Notes: generated from the letters alone by a model not told the origin. A DNA stretch of 64,000 nucleotides from Pedobacter namyangjuensis (GCF_003313325.1 NZ_QMHQ01000001.1:1488001-1552000); one strand, 5' to 3'. Shown: positions 1-9,447, counted from the stretch's first letter. Program-made: numbers and translations.

Positions 1-342
1 ATTCAGTTCCGGTAAATATTTGGATATTTTATCATCGTAATTAAGTTTTCCTTGTCTTTTAAGCAATACGATTGCTGTTGCCGTAAATTGTTTGGAACAC
101 GATGCAAGTTCAAATATAGTACTTGGGTTATTTAGCTCTTTGCTTTGCTCATTGCTAAACCCATAACCTTTTTTCAAAATAATTTTTCCCTTGTCTGCAA
201 TAATTACGCTTCCGTTAAATTGATTTTGACTGGTTAAAACTGTAAATACACTATCTAATTTTTTAGTTTGTTTTATGCTTTGGGCAGGACATAGCTCTGC
301 CGTTATCGCTATCATGTAAGCGACAAAAAGTAATTTTTTCAT
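1..342 (-). CDS. Serine hydrolase, beta-lactamase family (C-terminus outside window)
   Basis: Partial gene: the start ATG is at 342 and the reading frame stays open to the window edge, giving the first 114 residues. Residues 1-20 look like a secretion signal ending before AQS. The stretch FELASCSKQFTA carries the SxxK active-site motif of class C beta-lactamase/D-peptidase-like serine hydrolases (nucleophile S81, base K84), and GSVIIADKGKIILKKGYGF is the family's usual first strand pair. Such proteins are periplasmic or lipid-anchored esterases, peptidases or amidases; the substrate cannot be told from this part. It lies 28 nt downstream of the thioredoxin gene on the same strand, so the two may be co-transcribed. 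Confidence 0.85.
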   Translation of the reverse strand, partial: MKKLLFVAYMIAITAELCPAQSIKQTKKLDSVFTVLTSQNQFNGSVIIADKGKIILKKGYGFSNEQSKELNNPSTIFELASCSKQFTATAIVLLKRQGKLNYDDKISKYLPELN

Positions 343-370
343 GAAAGTATGGTTGTCTTTTTTTAAGGAT

Positions 371-1087
371 TTAGATTAGCTTGTTTAATTTTTCAGCTAA
401 AGAGATCATCTGTGTTTCGTAAGATTGTTTGTTTTCTGCAGAAGGTAATGCACCTTCTATAAATTGTATTTTTTGGTTCCTATCCAATAAGAAAGACTTG
501 GGGAAGCCACTTATTCCGAGGGAGTCGATCAGCTTTTTCTCATCCACAATGTGAATAAAATTGAAGTTATGCTTAGTTAGAAAATATGAGACTTTTTTAT
601 CATCATCAAACGTAATGGAAACGAAATTAACACTATCTCGGTATTTCTCCTTAAGCTCGTTTAGTGCCGTTAGCTCTTCAATACAAGGGATGCAGTTGGT
701 AAACCAAAAATTGATAAACGTAGGTTTTTCTAGATTGATCTTTTCAGCCGTACTCTTGTTCATGAAGTTCAAATCCTTAAATTTAAATGCTGAACCTACT
801 AATTTATCCAGCAACAATTTTTCAGCAAGCATGTCTTTGGTTAAAAAATCCCACTTGAATTTGTACTTAATGCTATCATTTGTTTCTGCTACAAGCTCCA
901 ATTTCTCGTAAAGTTGGTAACCTGCACCATAGTTTGTTCTGGCATTGGCTAGCGATGTAATTTTACCTTTCTCATACACCTCTTCGCTAAGAATTTTGCC
1001 GTTAGGGGCTATGTAAACCTTAGTTTGTGCGAAACCATTGGATGATAAAAGCAATAAGCCTGCTACCAGAATTTTTTTTATGCCCAT
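371..1087 (-). CDS. TlpA-like thiol-disulfide thioredoxin-fold protein
   Basis: 238 residues with a signal peptide (1-20, cut near FAQ). The C-terminal half is a TlpA/AhpC-like thioredoxin fold: FINFWFTNCIPC holds the CxxC pair (C132, C135), and GISGFPKSFLLD holds the conserved cis-proline loop. The N-terminal ~90 residues resemble no domain I recognise. Such proteins act in the periplasm as disulfide reductases, for instance for cytochrome c maturation or protein repair. There are no cytochrome-maturation genes nearby, so the partner is unknown. It is followed on the same strand by the serine hydrolase. Confidence 0.85.
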   Translation of the reverse strand: MGIKKILVAGLLLLSSNGFAQTKVYIAPNGKILSEEVYEKGKITSLANARTNYGAGYQLYEKLELVAETNDSIKYKFKWDFLTKDMLAEKLLLDKLVGSAFKFKDLNFMNKSTAEKINLEKPTFINFWFTNCIPCIEELTALNELKEKYRDSVNFVSITFDDDKKVSYFLTKHNFNFIHIVDEKKLIDSLGISGFPKSFLLDRNQKIQFIEGALPSAENKQSYETQMISLAEKLNKLI

Positions 1088-1168
1088 GCTTATTTGTCGT
1101 TAAAATTGTTCATCATATGTATTATTTTTAGGCTTTTTTTTGCAGATAAGCAATTGATGACTTTAAGA

Positions 1169-2083
1169 TTATTGATGTCTCAGATATACGTTATTGTTAA
1201 TTGATTTGAAAATCATATTAATCCCTCCGCCATTTAATTTGCCTTTAATCTTTTCGCCCTCATTATAAGAATAGCCGAAAGTTAAAGTTTGACTAAGATT
1301 GTTATTTATCTGATTGCCAATACTTTTGTTAATGTTTGTAGTTCCACCCGTCGAACCGGTAATTGTGGTTGTGGTGGTTGTAGTGGTTGCGATTGGTTTG
1401 TTGATAGTTTTTTCTGCTTCGGTTTTTTCTACCGCTATTGCAAATTCTTTTGCGGCGTAAAGTTTGCCATAGTTAGTTGCCAGCTCAATATCTCCTTTGG
1501 TAGTTGTTAACAGTTTAACATCCACATAATCGTATATAGAAATGATTGAAATCGGACCCTTTATCTCACTCGTAAAAACGGCGTCTACAGATCCATTTAT
1601 TGAATTAATGTTCATTGGACCCAAGTTGTTTTCTAACCTAATTTTATTGTAGCGGGTAGAAACTTCAATTTCGCCGTTGATATTTTTAATGGTAACATCA
1701 TCGTAATATTGCATGCTGTTATTGTTAAAGGATACTTTCATGCCTTTCGGAACTTTGATGGTAAGCCTATCTGAATTATTGCTATAAATGTTATTTACAA
1801 TTATATCCTGACCATTTTCTTTAACGTTGATTCCAATTCCTGTGTTGTCTGTAAATCCAGAACCGGCAATGGCTACTAAACCTTTTGCTCTTTGATCTAC
1901 CTCCTCGGCAGGAGTATTTTTACTTGAAAAAATGATTTCTTTTCCGTCATAGCCTTCAACAACTATTCCGTTCAAATTTAATTTTAAATGACCAGTAGAC
2001 TTATTCATTCTATACTCTTTTTGAGCATTTACCATTAGGCTGCTTATAATTAGCGCAAATAGGATTATAATTCGTTTTTTCAT
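1169..2083 (-). CDS. DUF4097-like beta-strand repeat protein, secreted
   Basis: 304 residues with a signal peptide (1-20). The body is made of short repeating beta strands (LTIKVPKGMKVSF, VTIKNINGEIEVST, MNINSINGSVDAVF, GDIELATNYGKLYA) typical of DUF4097/head-GIN proteins, which form a right-handed beta solenoid exported to the periplasm or surface. A run of eight threonines (233-240) followed by a Gly/Thr-rich stretch looks like a flexible linker before the last ~55 residues. It sits 28 nt after the anti-sigma-like gene and is probably the third gene of the sigma operon. Its molecular function is not known. Confidence 0.7.
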   Translation of the reverse strand: MKKRIIILFALIISSLMVNAQKEYRMNKSTGHLKLNLNGIVVEGYDGKEIIFSSKNTPAEEVDQRAKGLVAIAGSGFTDNTGIGINVKENGQDIIVNNIYSNNSDRLTIKVPKGMKVSFNNNSMQYYDDVTIKNINGEIEVSTRYNKIRLENNLGPMNINSINGSVDAVFTSEIKGPISIISIYDYVDVKLLTTTKGDIELATNYGKLYAAKEFAIAVEKTEAEKTINKPIATTTTTTTTITGSTGGTTNINKSIGNQINNNLSQTLTFGYSYNEGEKIKGKLNGGGINMIFKSINNNVYLRHQ

Positions 2084-2111
2084 ATTTTTTTTGGTTAAGT
2101 ATTCTAAATAT

Positions 2112-2906
2112 TTAAAGTTTGTTTTGATTAAGTAATACGATGTAAGCCTGGTCTTTTACAGCCGTAAAAGTATTTGGATCGTTCGCTAAAGCGTAAAGTC
2201 TATCGTCTAATTTTGGATTATCTGCTTTACGCAACAACTCTATTAATCCCAGTTGCACGATGGGATCTTTTTGGGTGTGTATGGCATTTATTAATTTACT
2301 AGTGATATAACTGTCTTCGCTATAAGTTCCCATTAAACTGAGGGCTGCTAATCTTACGTTATTATTATTGTCGGCATCTAATGTTTTCGCCAGCTTATCT
2401 ATTATATCGTAGCTAATTTTTCCAGTTTGCTGGATTTTAAGAATCGCCGCTAATCTTGTGCTAGAAGAGCTACTGTCAGTTAGCTGTTCATAAATCGCCG
2501 ACATATCATCAAGCTTTTTTTCGTTGTTAACAAACGCTTTTGCTTTGTATTTTTCGACCGTTTTTTTGCTAACAGCCAATTGATCGATTGTTTGATCTGC
2601 TGTTTCGCTTTGGTTGTTCCGCTCAACATTGTTTTCAGGTTTTTTATTAGAAACTGTTTGCGGTTCGCTGATTATTTTAATATTCTTATCGCCTTTAAAT
2701 ACTAAATAACCAGTAAATAATAGAATGATAACAGAAGCGGCAACCAGCCACTTTTGGCTAAAAACTATTTTTGAACCAGTCTGTTTTTGCTCAGGATTTT
2801 TTTCTTTTAATTCTTCCTTTACCCTAAAAAAAATCTCTGGAGATGGTTCTAAATCATCGAATTCATCTCTGTTGTTATCTATGAATTTTTTTAACTGATC
2901 ATTCAT
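2112..2906 (-). CDS. Membrane anti-sigma-like protein with HEAT repeats
   Basis: 264 residues. Residues 1-50 are a charged cytoplasmic segment, residues ~53-70 (WLVAASVIILLFTGYLVF) a single membrane span, and residues ~135-262 helical HEAT-like repeats (TRLAAILKIQQTGKISYDII, VRLAALSLMG, IVQLGLIELLRKADNP). Its ATG lies inside the 3' end of the sigma-factor gene (8-nt overlap), the layout of a translationally coupled sigma/anti-sigma pair. The short N-terminus would bind the sigma factor and the periplasmic HEAT part would sense a signal. The anti-sigma role is inferred from position and topology; I see no ZAS zinc motif. Confidence 0.7.
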   Translation of the reverse strand: MNDQLKKFIDNNRDEFDDLEPSPEIFFRVKEELKEKNPEQKQTGSKIVFSQKWLVAASVIILLFTGYLVFKGDKNIKIISEPQTVSNKKPENNVERNNQSETADQTIDQLAVSKKTVEKYKAKAFVNNEKKLDDMSAIYEQLTDSSSSSTRLAAILKIQQTGKISYDIIDKLAKTLDADNNNNVRLAALSLMGTYSEDSYITSKLINAIHTQKDPIVQLGLIELLRKADNPKLDDRLYALANDPNTFTAVKDQAYIVLLNQNKL

Positions 2907-3459
2907 AATATGATTTGTCTTTTAACGAGGTTAAAATTTTCTTTTTAGCTCTATGGTATTGTGTCCTTACTGTATTGTGCGAAATCCCTAAAAGCTTACT
3001 AATATCTTCTTGGGGCATTTGTTCAAATAAATAAAGCGTAACAATAGTTCTGTAGCCATCAGGTAGTTCGGCAATACACCTCTTTACATCTTCAACCTTA
3101 CTTTCAAATATTTCATTTTCTGCTATATCATAATCTTCCTCAGCTTGCGCTTCGGTAAATCCTAAATCAGCAAACTCGATTTTTCTTTTTCTTAGATGGG
3201 AGATGGATTTGTTTATGGCAATCCTTTTTACCCAAGCTTCAAAATTTAAAACATTACTCAAACGATCGACTTCTTTAAAAACTTCTACAAATGTTTCTTG
3301 TAATAAGTCTTCGGCCTCTGCCGTATGCGAAACGATTCTATGTATAGAATTGTACGTTCGCCGAGCATACTTTTTATATAAGCCAGCATAGCCTAAATCA
3401 TTGCTTGCTTTGCACATAGCAATCAATTCATTATCGTTTTTATATTCTGGCGGCGTCAA
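2899..3459 (-). CDS. ECF RNA polymerase sigma factor
   Basis: 186 residues, the usual size for an extracytoplasmic-function sigma-70 factor. Region 2 is visible at residues ~25-95 (AEDLLQETFVEVFKEVDRL, then NFEAWVKRIAINKSISHLRK), and region 4 with its helix-turn-helix at ~130-180 (LPDGYRTIVTLYLF, MPQEDISKLLGISHNTVRTQ). An acidic linker joins the two. It redirects RNA polymerase to target promoters, probably including its own operon. It overlaps the downstream anti-sigma-like gene by 8 nt. No TAnnTTTG box was seen upstream, compatible with autoregulation through a different promoter. Confidence 0.93.
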   Translation of the reverse strand: MTPPEYKNDNELIAMCKASNDLGYAGLYKKYARRTYNSIHRIVSHTAEAEDLLQETFVEVFKEVDRLSNVLNFEAWVKRIAINKSISHLRKRKIEFADLGFTEAQAEEDYDIAENEIFESKVEDVKRCIAELPDGYRTIVTLYLFEQMPQEDISKLLGISHNTVRTQYHRAKKKILTSLKDKSYYE

Positions 3460-3582
3460 AAAAAAATCTTAAATCGGATGAGTAAATTATGTTTCTATAA
3501 GGTAGTCGCAAGTTGCAATTATTTGTTGCACGTATTTATAGAAAAAAACTAAAAAGTTGAAAAGCTGGCTGTAATTCCATCA

Positions 3583-4614
3583 TTAACCAACCAATACACA
3601 TAAAAATGGAATCTTTTTGAGTAAAAATATGATTACCAGAGAAATGCTAAAACAAAGAAACGTTAAGAGTGGAATTCCAATGACGAATCCGAAATCGGCG
3701 ATATTTAGTCCAAACTTATTTAAATAAAACAATACCAAAATGTGTATAAAGTAAACACCGAAACTATTTTTGTTAATCAGGTTTCTAATCCTAACTAAAT
3801 AGCTTTTTTTCAGTTCTAAGTTTTTGAATAAAGAGAAAATGCCTATGGATGAAATAATAACTGGCAAAGAGAAATATTGATAAAGCTCTACTGACAAACT
3901 TCCTTTTTGAATGGATAAATAATAGGTGCCAAAAGCGCAAACAATTATTCCAAAACAAAACATCGCGGTAGCAATTTTAACGTTTAAAGTTCTTAGCGAT
4001 AGGTAATACCCAAGTACTAAATAGCCAATAAAACCTGAAAAATATTTGAGGTTAAAATCTGGGATATAATCTTTTATAGACGAATTCGATACAATGACAG
4101 ATAGCAGCCAAAGTCCTAAAAAATAGATAATTTCTTTTTCGCTTGCTTTTTTTACCCAAGTGCCAATAATTGGTAGAATTAGGTAAATGCCAATGATCAT
4201 GTAAATATACCAAAGGTGATAAGATGCACCTGTTAGTAATTTATTGCCGGCAATTTTAGAAACAGTTTGCAAAGAAAATTCAAAATTACTTGGCAGGCGG
4301 GTTAGAAAATGTAGAATATAAATAATCGACCAAAATAGAAATGGCAAGATAATTCTTGCCACTCGCTTTTTTAAATAACTTTCTAGCGTATGTACACGAG
4401 GAAGTAGAAGTGCGCCAGTGAGCATTACAAAAACTGGTACGCAAAATCTAACTAAACTATCTATGCTATTCGCTATCCACCAATCGGCGTTGCTAATTTT
4501 ACCGAATTTTAAAGCGAGGGGTGCTACAACATGCAATAATACAACAGCGATAGTTGCAACTACCCTTAAATTATCAAGCCAAGCAGTGTCGTTTTTTTCT
4601 TCGAGCGTTTGCAT
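3583..4614 (-). CDS. Membrane acyltransferase, acyltransferase_3 family
   Basis: 343 residues and about ten membrane spans. The N-terminal signature WLDNLRVVATIAVVLLHVV contains the conserved family histidine (H28), followed by the arginine-containing loop RVARIILPFLFWS. The family (OafB/WecH/OatA membrane part) transfers acyl groups, often acetyl, to cell-surface polysaccharides; the acceptor cannot be told. No extracellular SGNH domain is fused. The gene starts 17 nt after the permease stop on the same strand, so it may be co-transcribed with it, but no functional link is evident. Confidence 0.85.
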   Translation of the reverse strand: MQTLEEKNDTAWLDNLRVVATIAVVLLHVVAPLALKFGKISNADWWIANSIDSLVRFCVPVFVMLTGALLLPRVHTLESYLKKRVARIILPFLFWSIIYILHFLTRLPSNFEFSLQTVSKIAGNKLLTGASYHLWYIYMIIGIYLILPIIGTWVKKASEKEIIYFLGLWLLSVIVSNSSIKDYIPDFNLKYFSGFIGYLVLGYYLSLRTLNVKIATAMFCFGIIVCAFGTYYLSIQKGSLSVELYQYFSLPVIISSIGIFSLFKNLELKKSYLVRIRNLINKNSFGVYFIHILVLFYLNKFGLNIADFGFVIGIPLLTFLCFSISLVIIFLLKKIPFLCVLVG

Positions 4615-4631
4615 AGCTTGCCACCTAAATA

Positions 4632-6581
4632 TTAAGCTTCCAATGTTTCCTGGCCTAGTTTACTGTGTTTGTAACCATAGGCGAAATACACAATTAAACC
4701 TACAACTAGCCAAATGCCGAAGCCGATCCAGTTGCTAATGCCTAATTCGCACATCATATACAAACAGCTTAATAAACCTAAAACCGGTATTAACGAAAGA
4801 TTTTTGGTAACGCAATAATAGCTTACTGTAATACAAATTAATAGGAAAATCCACATCGGGATTTTGTGTTTGAAAAGAGACCAACCACTTTCATACTTTT
4901 TCTCGAAGCTAATGCTCGATTTACTCATAAAGTCGTTGTATTGCGCATCGGTTAAATTATTTAGATAAGCCTCAGCATCAATTTGTTTGCCCTGTAAAAC
5001 TACCGGACTAGCGCTAATTTCCTTTTTAACCGTTTCTAACTCTTCGCTCGTTAATGTTGTAATAAAATTTACCGGGCTGTTAACTTGCGTTTGGTTGGTA
5101 ATAAAAGCAGTTGTTTCTTTTTTAAACTCTGTAAAAGCCAAAGCAATTGCGCCAACAAATAAAATTGGAATAATAAATTTAGAATTTACATAAGGGATTT
5201 TAAATTTGCCACGTTGCACGCCAGGTCTGTTTTGTAGTACCAATACGCCTGCGCAAACCAACACAAAGGCGAATAACGTTCCGATAGAACATAAATCTGT
5301 AACGATGGTTAAGTTCATAAATAAGGAAGGAACAGCTACAACAAAACCTACAACAATAGTTGCAAAAGATGGTGTTTTGTACACAGGGTGGATTTTAGAA
5401 AACGACTTAGGTAACAATCCATCACGGCTCATGCTCATCCAGATACGAGGCTGACCCATTTGGAATACAAGAAGTACGCTAGCCATTGCAAAAACCGCAC
5501 TAACGGCAATAATGCCACTCATTAGTTTAAGGTCAATTGCGTCAAAAACAAAAGCTAAAGGATCGCCAACTGCCAAGGTATCGTACTTAACAATACCGGT
5601 TAAAACCAACGCAATTGCCACATATAAAATGGTACAGATAATAATTGCCCACATCATGCCACGCGGTAAATCTCTTTGCGGGTCTTTACATTCTTCGGCA
5701 GTTGTAGAAATAGCATCGAAACCTATATAAGCAAAAAACACTGCCGAAACGCCTTTTAGAACACCAGAAATGCCATTTGGTGCAAACGGATTCCAGTTTT
5801 TTGTATCGACGTAAAATATACCTACCGAAAGTACCAGTAATATTACGGCAAGTTTTACTACAACCATTGCATTACTAGCGTTACGAGATTCTTTCATCCC
5901 TCTGTATACTAGCCAAGTAATAAAAATGATAATTCCCAAAGCCGGTAAATCTGCTACGATATGAAAGTTACCAATTTTAGGTGCGGTTAGCCAAGCATTG
6001 TTTGCCAAACTGGTTGCACTGTCTAAGTCTGCCAAGCTTTTTCCAGCATTTACTAATGCCTCTGCGTGTTTATGTCCGTTGTAAGCAGACAGGTAATCCA
6101 TTGTGGCCCAATCTGGGATGTTTATCCCATTAATGCCTAAAGCAGGTATTTTTATGGAGGAGAGCAATCCTGTAAAGTAGTCAGACCAAGAGATAGCTAC
6201 CGTTATATTGCCAATAGCATATTCCATAATTAGCGACCAACCAATAATCCAAGCCACTAATTCGCCAAATGCAACGTAAGAATAAGTGTAAGCACTCCCA
6301 GAAACTGGAACCATTGATGCAAATTCTGCATAAGCAAAAGCAGCGAAGCTACAGGCTACTGCTGTAAAAATAAATAGAAAAATTACTGCTGGTCCACCAT
6401 CAGCACTTGCTTTACCAATGGTGCTAAAAATACCAGCGCCAATAATAGCTGCAATACCAAAAGCGGTTAAATCTCTAACGCCCAAAGTTTTGTGTAACGA
6501 TGCGCCATGTTCTCCGTGGCCTTTATTTACATCTTCTAAAATTTTGCTAATAGATTTTTTTCTAAATAGTTTGTCTAGCAT
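4632..6581 (-). CDS. APC-family amino-acid permease with two large insertions
   Basis: 649 residues, a cationic-amino-acid-transporter-like APC permease. The first span carries the substrate-loop signature FGIAAIIGAGIFSTIGKAS, followed by FAEFASMVPVSGSAYTYSYV-type TM3. Compared with the 485-residue paralogue at 34588-36045 it has an insertion of about 60 residues between TM3 and TM4 (residues ~147-205, polar, NGHKHAEALVNAGKS) and one of about 90 residues near residue 480-570 (LTSEELETVKKEISAS) before the last spans. It probably imports amino acids by proton or sodium symport. Substrate and the insertions' role are unknown. A possible box (CAAACTTA on plus) lies 68 nt upstream. Confidence 0.88.
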   Translation of the reverse strand: MLDKLFRKKSISKILEDVNKGHGEHGASLHKTLGVRDLTAFGIAAIIGAGIFSTIGKASADGGPAVIFLFIFTAVACSFAAFAYAEFASMVPVSGSAYTYSYVAFGELVAWIIGWSLIMEYAIGNITVAISWSDYFTGLLSSIKIPALGINGINIPDWATMDYLSAYNGHKHAEALVNAGKSLADLDSATSLANNAWLTAPKIGNFHIVADLPALGIIIFITWLVYRGMKESRNASNAMVVVKLAVILLVLSVGIFYVDTKNWNPFAPNGISGVLKGVSAVFFAYIGFDAISTTAEECKDPQRDLPRGMMWAIIICTILYVAIALVLTGIVKYDTLAVGDPLAFVFDAIDLKLMSGIIAVSAVFAMASVLLVFQMGQPRIWMSMSRDGLLPKSFSKIHPVYKTPSFATIVVGFVVAVPSLFMNLTIVTDLCSIGTLFAFVLVCAGVLVLQNRPGVQRGKFKIPYVNSKFIIPILFVGAIALAFTEFKKETTAFITNQTQVNSPVNFITTLTSEELETVKKEISASPVVLQGKQIDAEAYLNNLTDAQYNDFMSKSSISFEKKYESGWSLFKHKIPMWIFLLICITVSYYCVTKNLSLIPVLGLLSCLYMMCELGISNWIGFGIWLVVGLIVYFAYGYKHSKLGQETLEA

Positions 6582-6649
6582 AAATTAGTTTTTTAATGTT
6601 CTTTAGCCTCTTAAAAAAGAATTAGAGAACACCATATGGTTAGTTTGCT

Positions 6650-6657
6650 CAAACTTA
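6650..6657 (-). promoter_or_regulatory. Possible -7 box of the APC permease gene
   Basis: The minus strand reads TAAGTTTG, matching the Bacteroidota TAnnTTTG box, 68 nt upstream of the permease ATG. No TTTG -33 element is seen at the expected distance, so this is weak. Confidence 0.35.
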
Positions 6658-6752
6658 AAAAATTAAGTTTAATTATTGGTTTTTGTTTAACTAAAAAAGC
6701 GTGAGAATTGTAATCTGCTGACGATTTTTAACCTTAGTTTTTTGCTTGCATA

Positions 6753-6786
6753 AAAAAACCGTTTCAAGACAGAAACGGTTTTTAAG
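6753..6786 (-). terminator. Rho-independent terminator of the M3 oligopeptidase gene
   Basis: Arms AAACCGTTTC / GAAACGGTTT with a short loop, followed on the minus strand by a seven-T tract. It lies 19 nt after the oligopeptidase stop codon. Confidence 0.85.
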
Positions 6787-6804
6787 CAAAGTTCTTGTTA
6801 ATAA

Positions 6805-8520
6805 TTACCCTAACTTGTTTAATTCGTCTTTAACAAAATCAGCTAACTCCTTAATGTAGCTAGCGCTGAAATCAAATTTTATACCTGCGGTTTCGTAAAT
6901 CTCATTCATTGGTTTGGTATAGCCTAAGGCAAGCGCATCCAAGTATTGTTGTAATGCTTTTTCTGGATTTTCCTTGTAGTTTTTCCAAACGGCAATTGCG
7001 CCTAATTGTGCAATCGCGTATTCGATGTAATAAAATGGAACTTCAAACAAGTGTAATTGCTTTTGCCAAACATTGCCAAACCGCTGCTCTAATCCATTCC
7101 AATCTGCAAAGCCAGCGCCAAACCTTTCGTAAATTTGTTTAAAGGCAAGTTCGCGGTCGGCCGCATTATGCTCTGGGTTGGTGTAAATCCAATGCTGAAA
7201 TTGGTCTATTACCGCAACCCATGGTAAAGTTTTTAAAACGTCAGCCAATTGTTCTTTTTTAGCCCTAATTAAATCCTCTTCATTATCGAAATAAACATCC
7301 CAATTATCCATAGAGATTAACTCCATGCTCATAGAAGCCAACTCGGCAACTTCACTAGGGCAATGTTTAAAGTCGTTTAATTCTAAGTTTGCGGTTAAAA
7401 AAGTATGTATGGCATGGCCACCTTCGTGCACCATTGTTGTTAAATCTCTTAATGAGTTGGCCGAATTCATGAAAATAAACGGCGCCCCAGTTTCTGCTAA
7501 CGGATAGTTATAACCACCGGGTGCTTTGCCCATTCTGCTCTCCACATCAAAAAGATTATTAGCTTTCATAATCTCCAGTTTTTTACCCAAGCTTGGATCA
7601 ATTGCATTAAAACAAACGATGCTTTTATCCACCAACTCTTGCCCGTTATTAAACGGTTTTAAAGCTGCCTTTCCAGAAGTGCTAACTTCCATGTCCCAAG
7701 GTTTTAACGCATCTAAACCTAAAGCCTCTTTGCGTTTTTCGGCTTGTTCCTTAAGCAAAGGAACAACTTCTTTTTCTATAGCAGTAGCAAAATCGTAACA
7801 GTCTTTCGGCGTGTAGTCAAACCTGCCCAAAGCTTGGAACATATAATCGCGATAGTTCTCAAAACCAGCATTCTGAGCAACTTTATGGCGCAATACAATC
7901 AGTTCGTCAAACAAAATGTTTAACTCATCCTTAGCTACTAACCTACGTTTCTGAATGGTTTCCCATGCATTTTGCCTAACACTTCTATCTGTATCTTTCA
8001 AGAAATTAGAAGCCTGTTCCAAAGTGTATTCTTGGCCATTAATTTCCACGCTCATAGAACCAGTAATACCTTGATACTTTTGTTGCGTAACCTGTAGTTG
8101 GGTAAAAAGTTCAATGTTTTCTTCGCGGTAAAGTTCTAACGCTTTTTTAATCGCTCTGATGTAAACAAAATATTTTGCTTGGTCTAACTCATCGATAAAA
8201 GGGCTTTCGCTAAATTTTTTGTTAAGTTCGTTTGCCAAAGGCGATATTTTTGGTTCAATCTCAGTAGCGAAATATTGAAAGTCCTTAACCAAACCTTCGT
8301 TCGCGGTATCGCAACTCATTTTGATGTAACGCCAAGCAAAATCTTCTTCAAGCGCAGCTTCTAACTCGCTTTTATCTTTTAGCCACTTTTCAAGTTCTTC
8401 AACATTGTTGATTTCTCTTTTTAAAAGCTCATCTAAAATAGGAGAGAGGTTATCCCATTCCATTTTTAAATCTTTAGGAATATATGTTCTTGGTTTTTTA
8501 TTTATAGTTAAGTCGTTCAT
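6805..8520 (-). CDS. M3-family oligoendopeptidase (PepF/thimet-like)
   Basis: 571 residues, normal for bacterial M3 oligoendopeptidases. The zinc motif is HEGGH (H365, E366, H369) in TTMVHEGGHAIHTFL, with the third ligand expected in the following ELASMSMELIS helix. There is no signal peptide, so it acts in the cytoplasm on short peptides left by proteases or imported. The N-terminal ~190 residues are the alpha-helical lid domain. A strong terminator follows. It is a single-gene unit between UbiA and the APC permease; a role in recycling peptides into amino acids is a family-based inference. Confidence 0.93.
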   Translation of the reverse strand: MNDLTINKKPRTYIPKDLKMEWDNLSPILDELLKREINNVEELEKWLKDKSELEAALEEDFAWRYIKMSCDTANEGLVKDFQYFATEIEPKISPLANELNKKFSESPFIDELDQAKYFVYIRAIKKALELYREENIELFTQLQVTQQKYQGITGSMSVEINGQEYTLEQASNFLKDTDRSVRQNAWETIQKRRLVAKDELNILFDELIVLRHKVAQNAGFENYRDYMFQALGRFDYTPKDCYDFATAIEKEVVPLLKEQAEKRKEALGLDALKPWDMEVSTSGKAALKPFNNGQELVDKSIVCFNAIDPSLGKKLEIMKANNLFDVESRMGKAPGGYNYPLAETGAPFIFMNSANSLRDLTTMVHEGGHAIHTFLTANLELNDFKHCPSEVAELASMSMELISMDNWDVYFDNEEDLIRAKKEQLADVLKTLPWVAVIDQFQHWIYTNPEHNAADRELAFKQIYERFGAGFADWNGLEQRFGNVWQKQLHLFEVPFYYIEYAIAQLGAIAVWKNYKENPEKALQQYLDALALGYTKPMNEIYETAGIKFDFSASYIKELADFVKDELNKLG

Positions 8521-8577
8521 GATATTATAATTTGTAATGTAGAAACGTTGTAAAGTTCTGCGCTATTATAAATAGCA

Positions 8578-9447
8578 CTAAAATGCGTTAAATCCTGTTC
8601 TTAAAAAGGTATCTATTAAAAAGCAAGCTGCAAAAATTACGGATGCATATCCGTTTGTGGTAGCAAATGCTCTGTCAACTTTACTTATATCGTTTGGTTT
8701 AACTAGTAAATGCTGATAAATTAACATAGAACAGAAAAATGCAATACCAATATAATACACCCAGCTAAATGTTGCGAAGAATAGTGGCAATATAACGCAA
8801 AGCGCAGAAAGGATGTGTAAAACTACAGACAGCCTTAGCGCATTCTTGATTCCTAAAGCGGCCGGTATAGAGTGTAGTTTTTGTTCGCGGTCAAAATCTT
8901 CATCCTGCAAAGCATAGATAATATCAAAACCGCTTACCCAAAATAGTACCGCAAAAGAGTAAAATAATGGCACGATATGAAATACACCCGTTACCGCAAT
9001 GTAAGCGCCTATTGGAGCTAACGCCAAGCCTAGTCCTAAAACCAAGTGGCATAAGGCCGTAAATCTTTTTGTGTAGCTGTAGAATAGCACTACAAATAGT
9101 GCAATTGGCGACAGGAACAGACACATTTGGTTAATAAAAGCTGTGGTTACCACAAATAAAACACAGTTCACGATTACAAACGTTAAAGCTTCGGTTGCAG
9201 AAACTTTTCCTGCAGGGATATCACGCGTAACGGTACGCGGATTTTTTGCGTCGATGTTTCTATCCAAATATCTGTTAAAAGCCATGGCCGCATTTCTGGC
9301 GAAAACCATGCATAAAAGCACTAAAACAAATAGTAGCCAATTAAATGGCGTATTTGTACTGGTTACACCTAAAAAAAAACCAATTAGCGCAAATGGCAAC
9401 GCAAAAACCGAGTGCGCAAATAATACAAGCGAAAAGTATTTCTTCAT
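8578..9447 (-). CDS. UbiA-family prenyltransferase (menaquinone route likely)
   Basis: 289 residues, 8-9 membrane spans. The two aspartate-rich, Mg-prenyl-diphosphate sites are clear: NRYLDRNID (N58, D62, D66) and DIIYALQDEDFD (D175, D182, D186). It joins a polyprenyl chain to an aromatic acid in the inner membrane. The sequence is of the UbiA-like type that in menaquinone-only bacteria works in the futalosine pathway (MqnP) rather than ubiquinone synthesis. The nearby methyltransferase ubiE (divergent, beyond engB) fits menaquinone. Assignment to MqnP versus MenA needs the rest of the genome. Confidence 0.85.
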   Translation of the reverse strand: MKKYFSLVLFAHSVFALPFALIGFFLGVTSTNTPFNWLLFVLVLLCMVFARNAAMAFNRYLDRNIDAKNPRTVTRDIPAGKVSATEALTFVIVNCVLFVVTTAFINQMCLFLSPIALFVVLFYSYTKRFTALCHLVLGLGLALAPIGAYIAVTGVFHIVPLFYSFAVLFWVSGFDIIYALQDEDFDREQKLHSIPAALGIKNALRLSVVLHILSALCVILPLFFATFSWVYYIGIAFFCSMLIYQHLLVKPNDISKVDRAFATTNGYASVIFAACFLIDTFLRTGFNAF

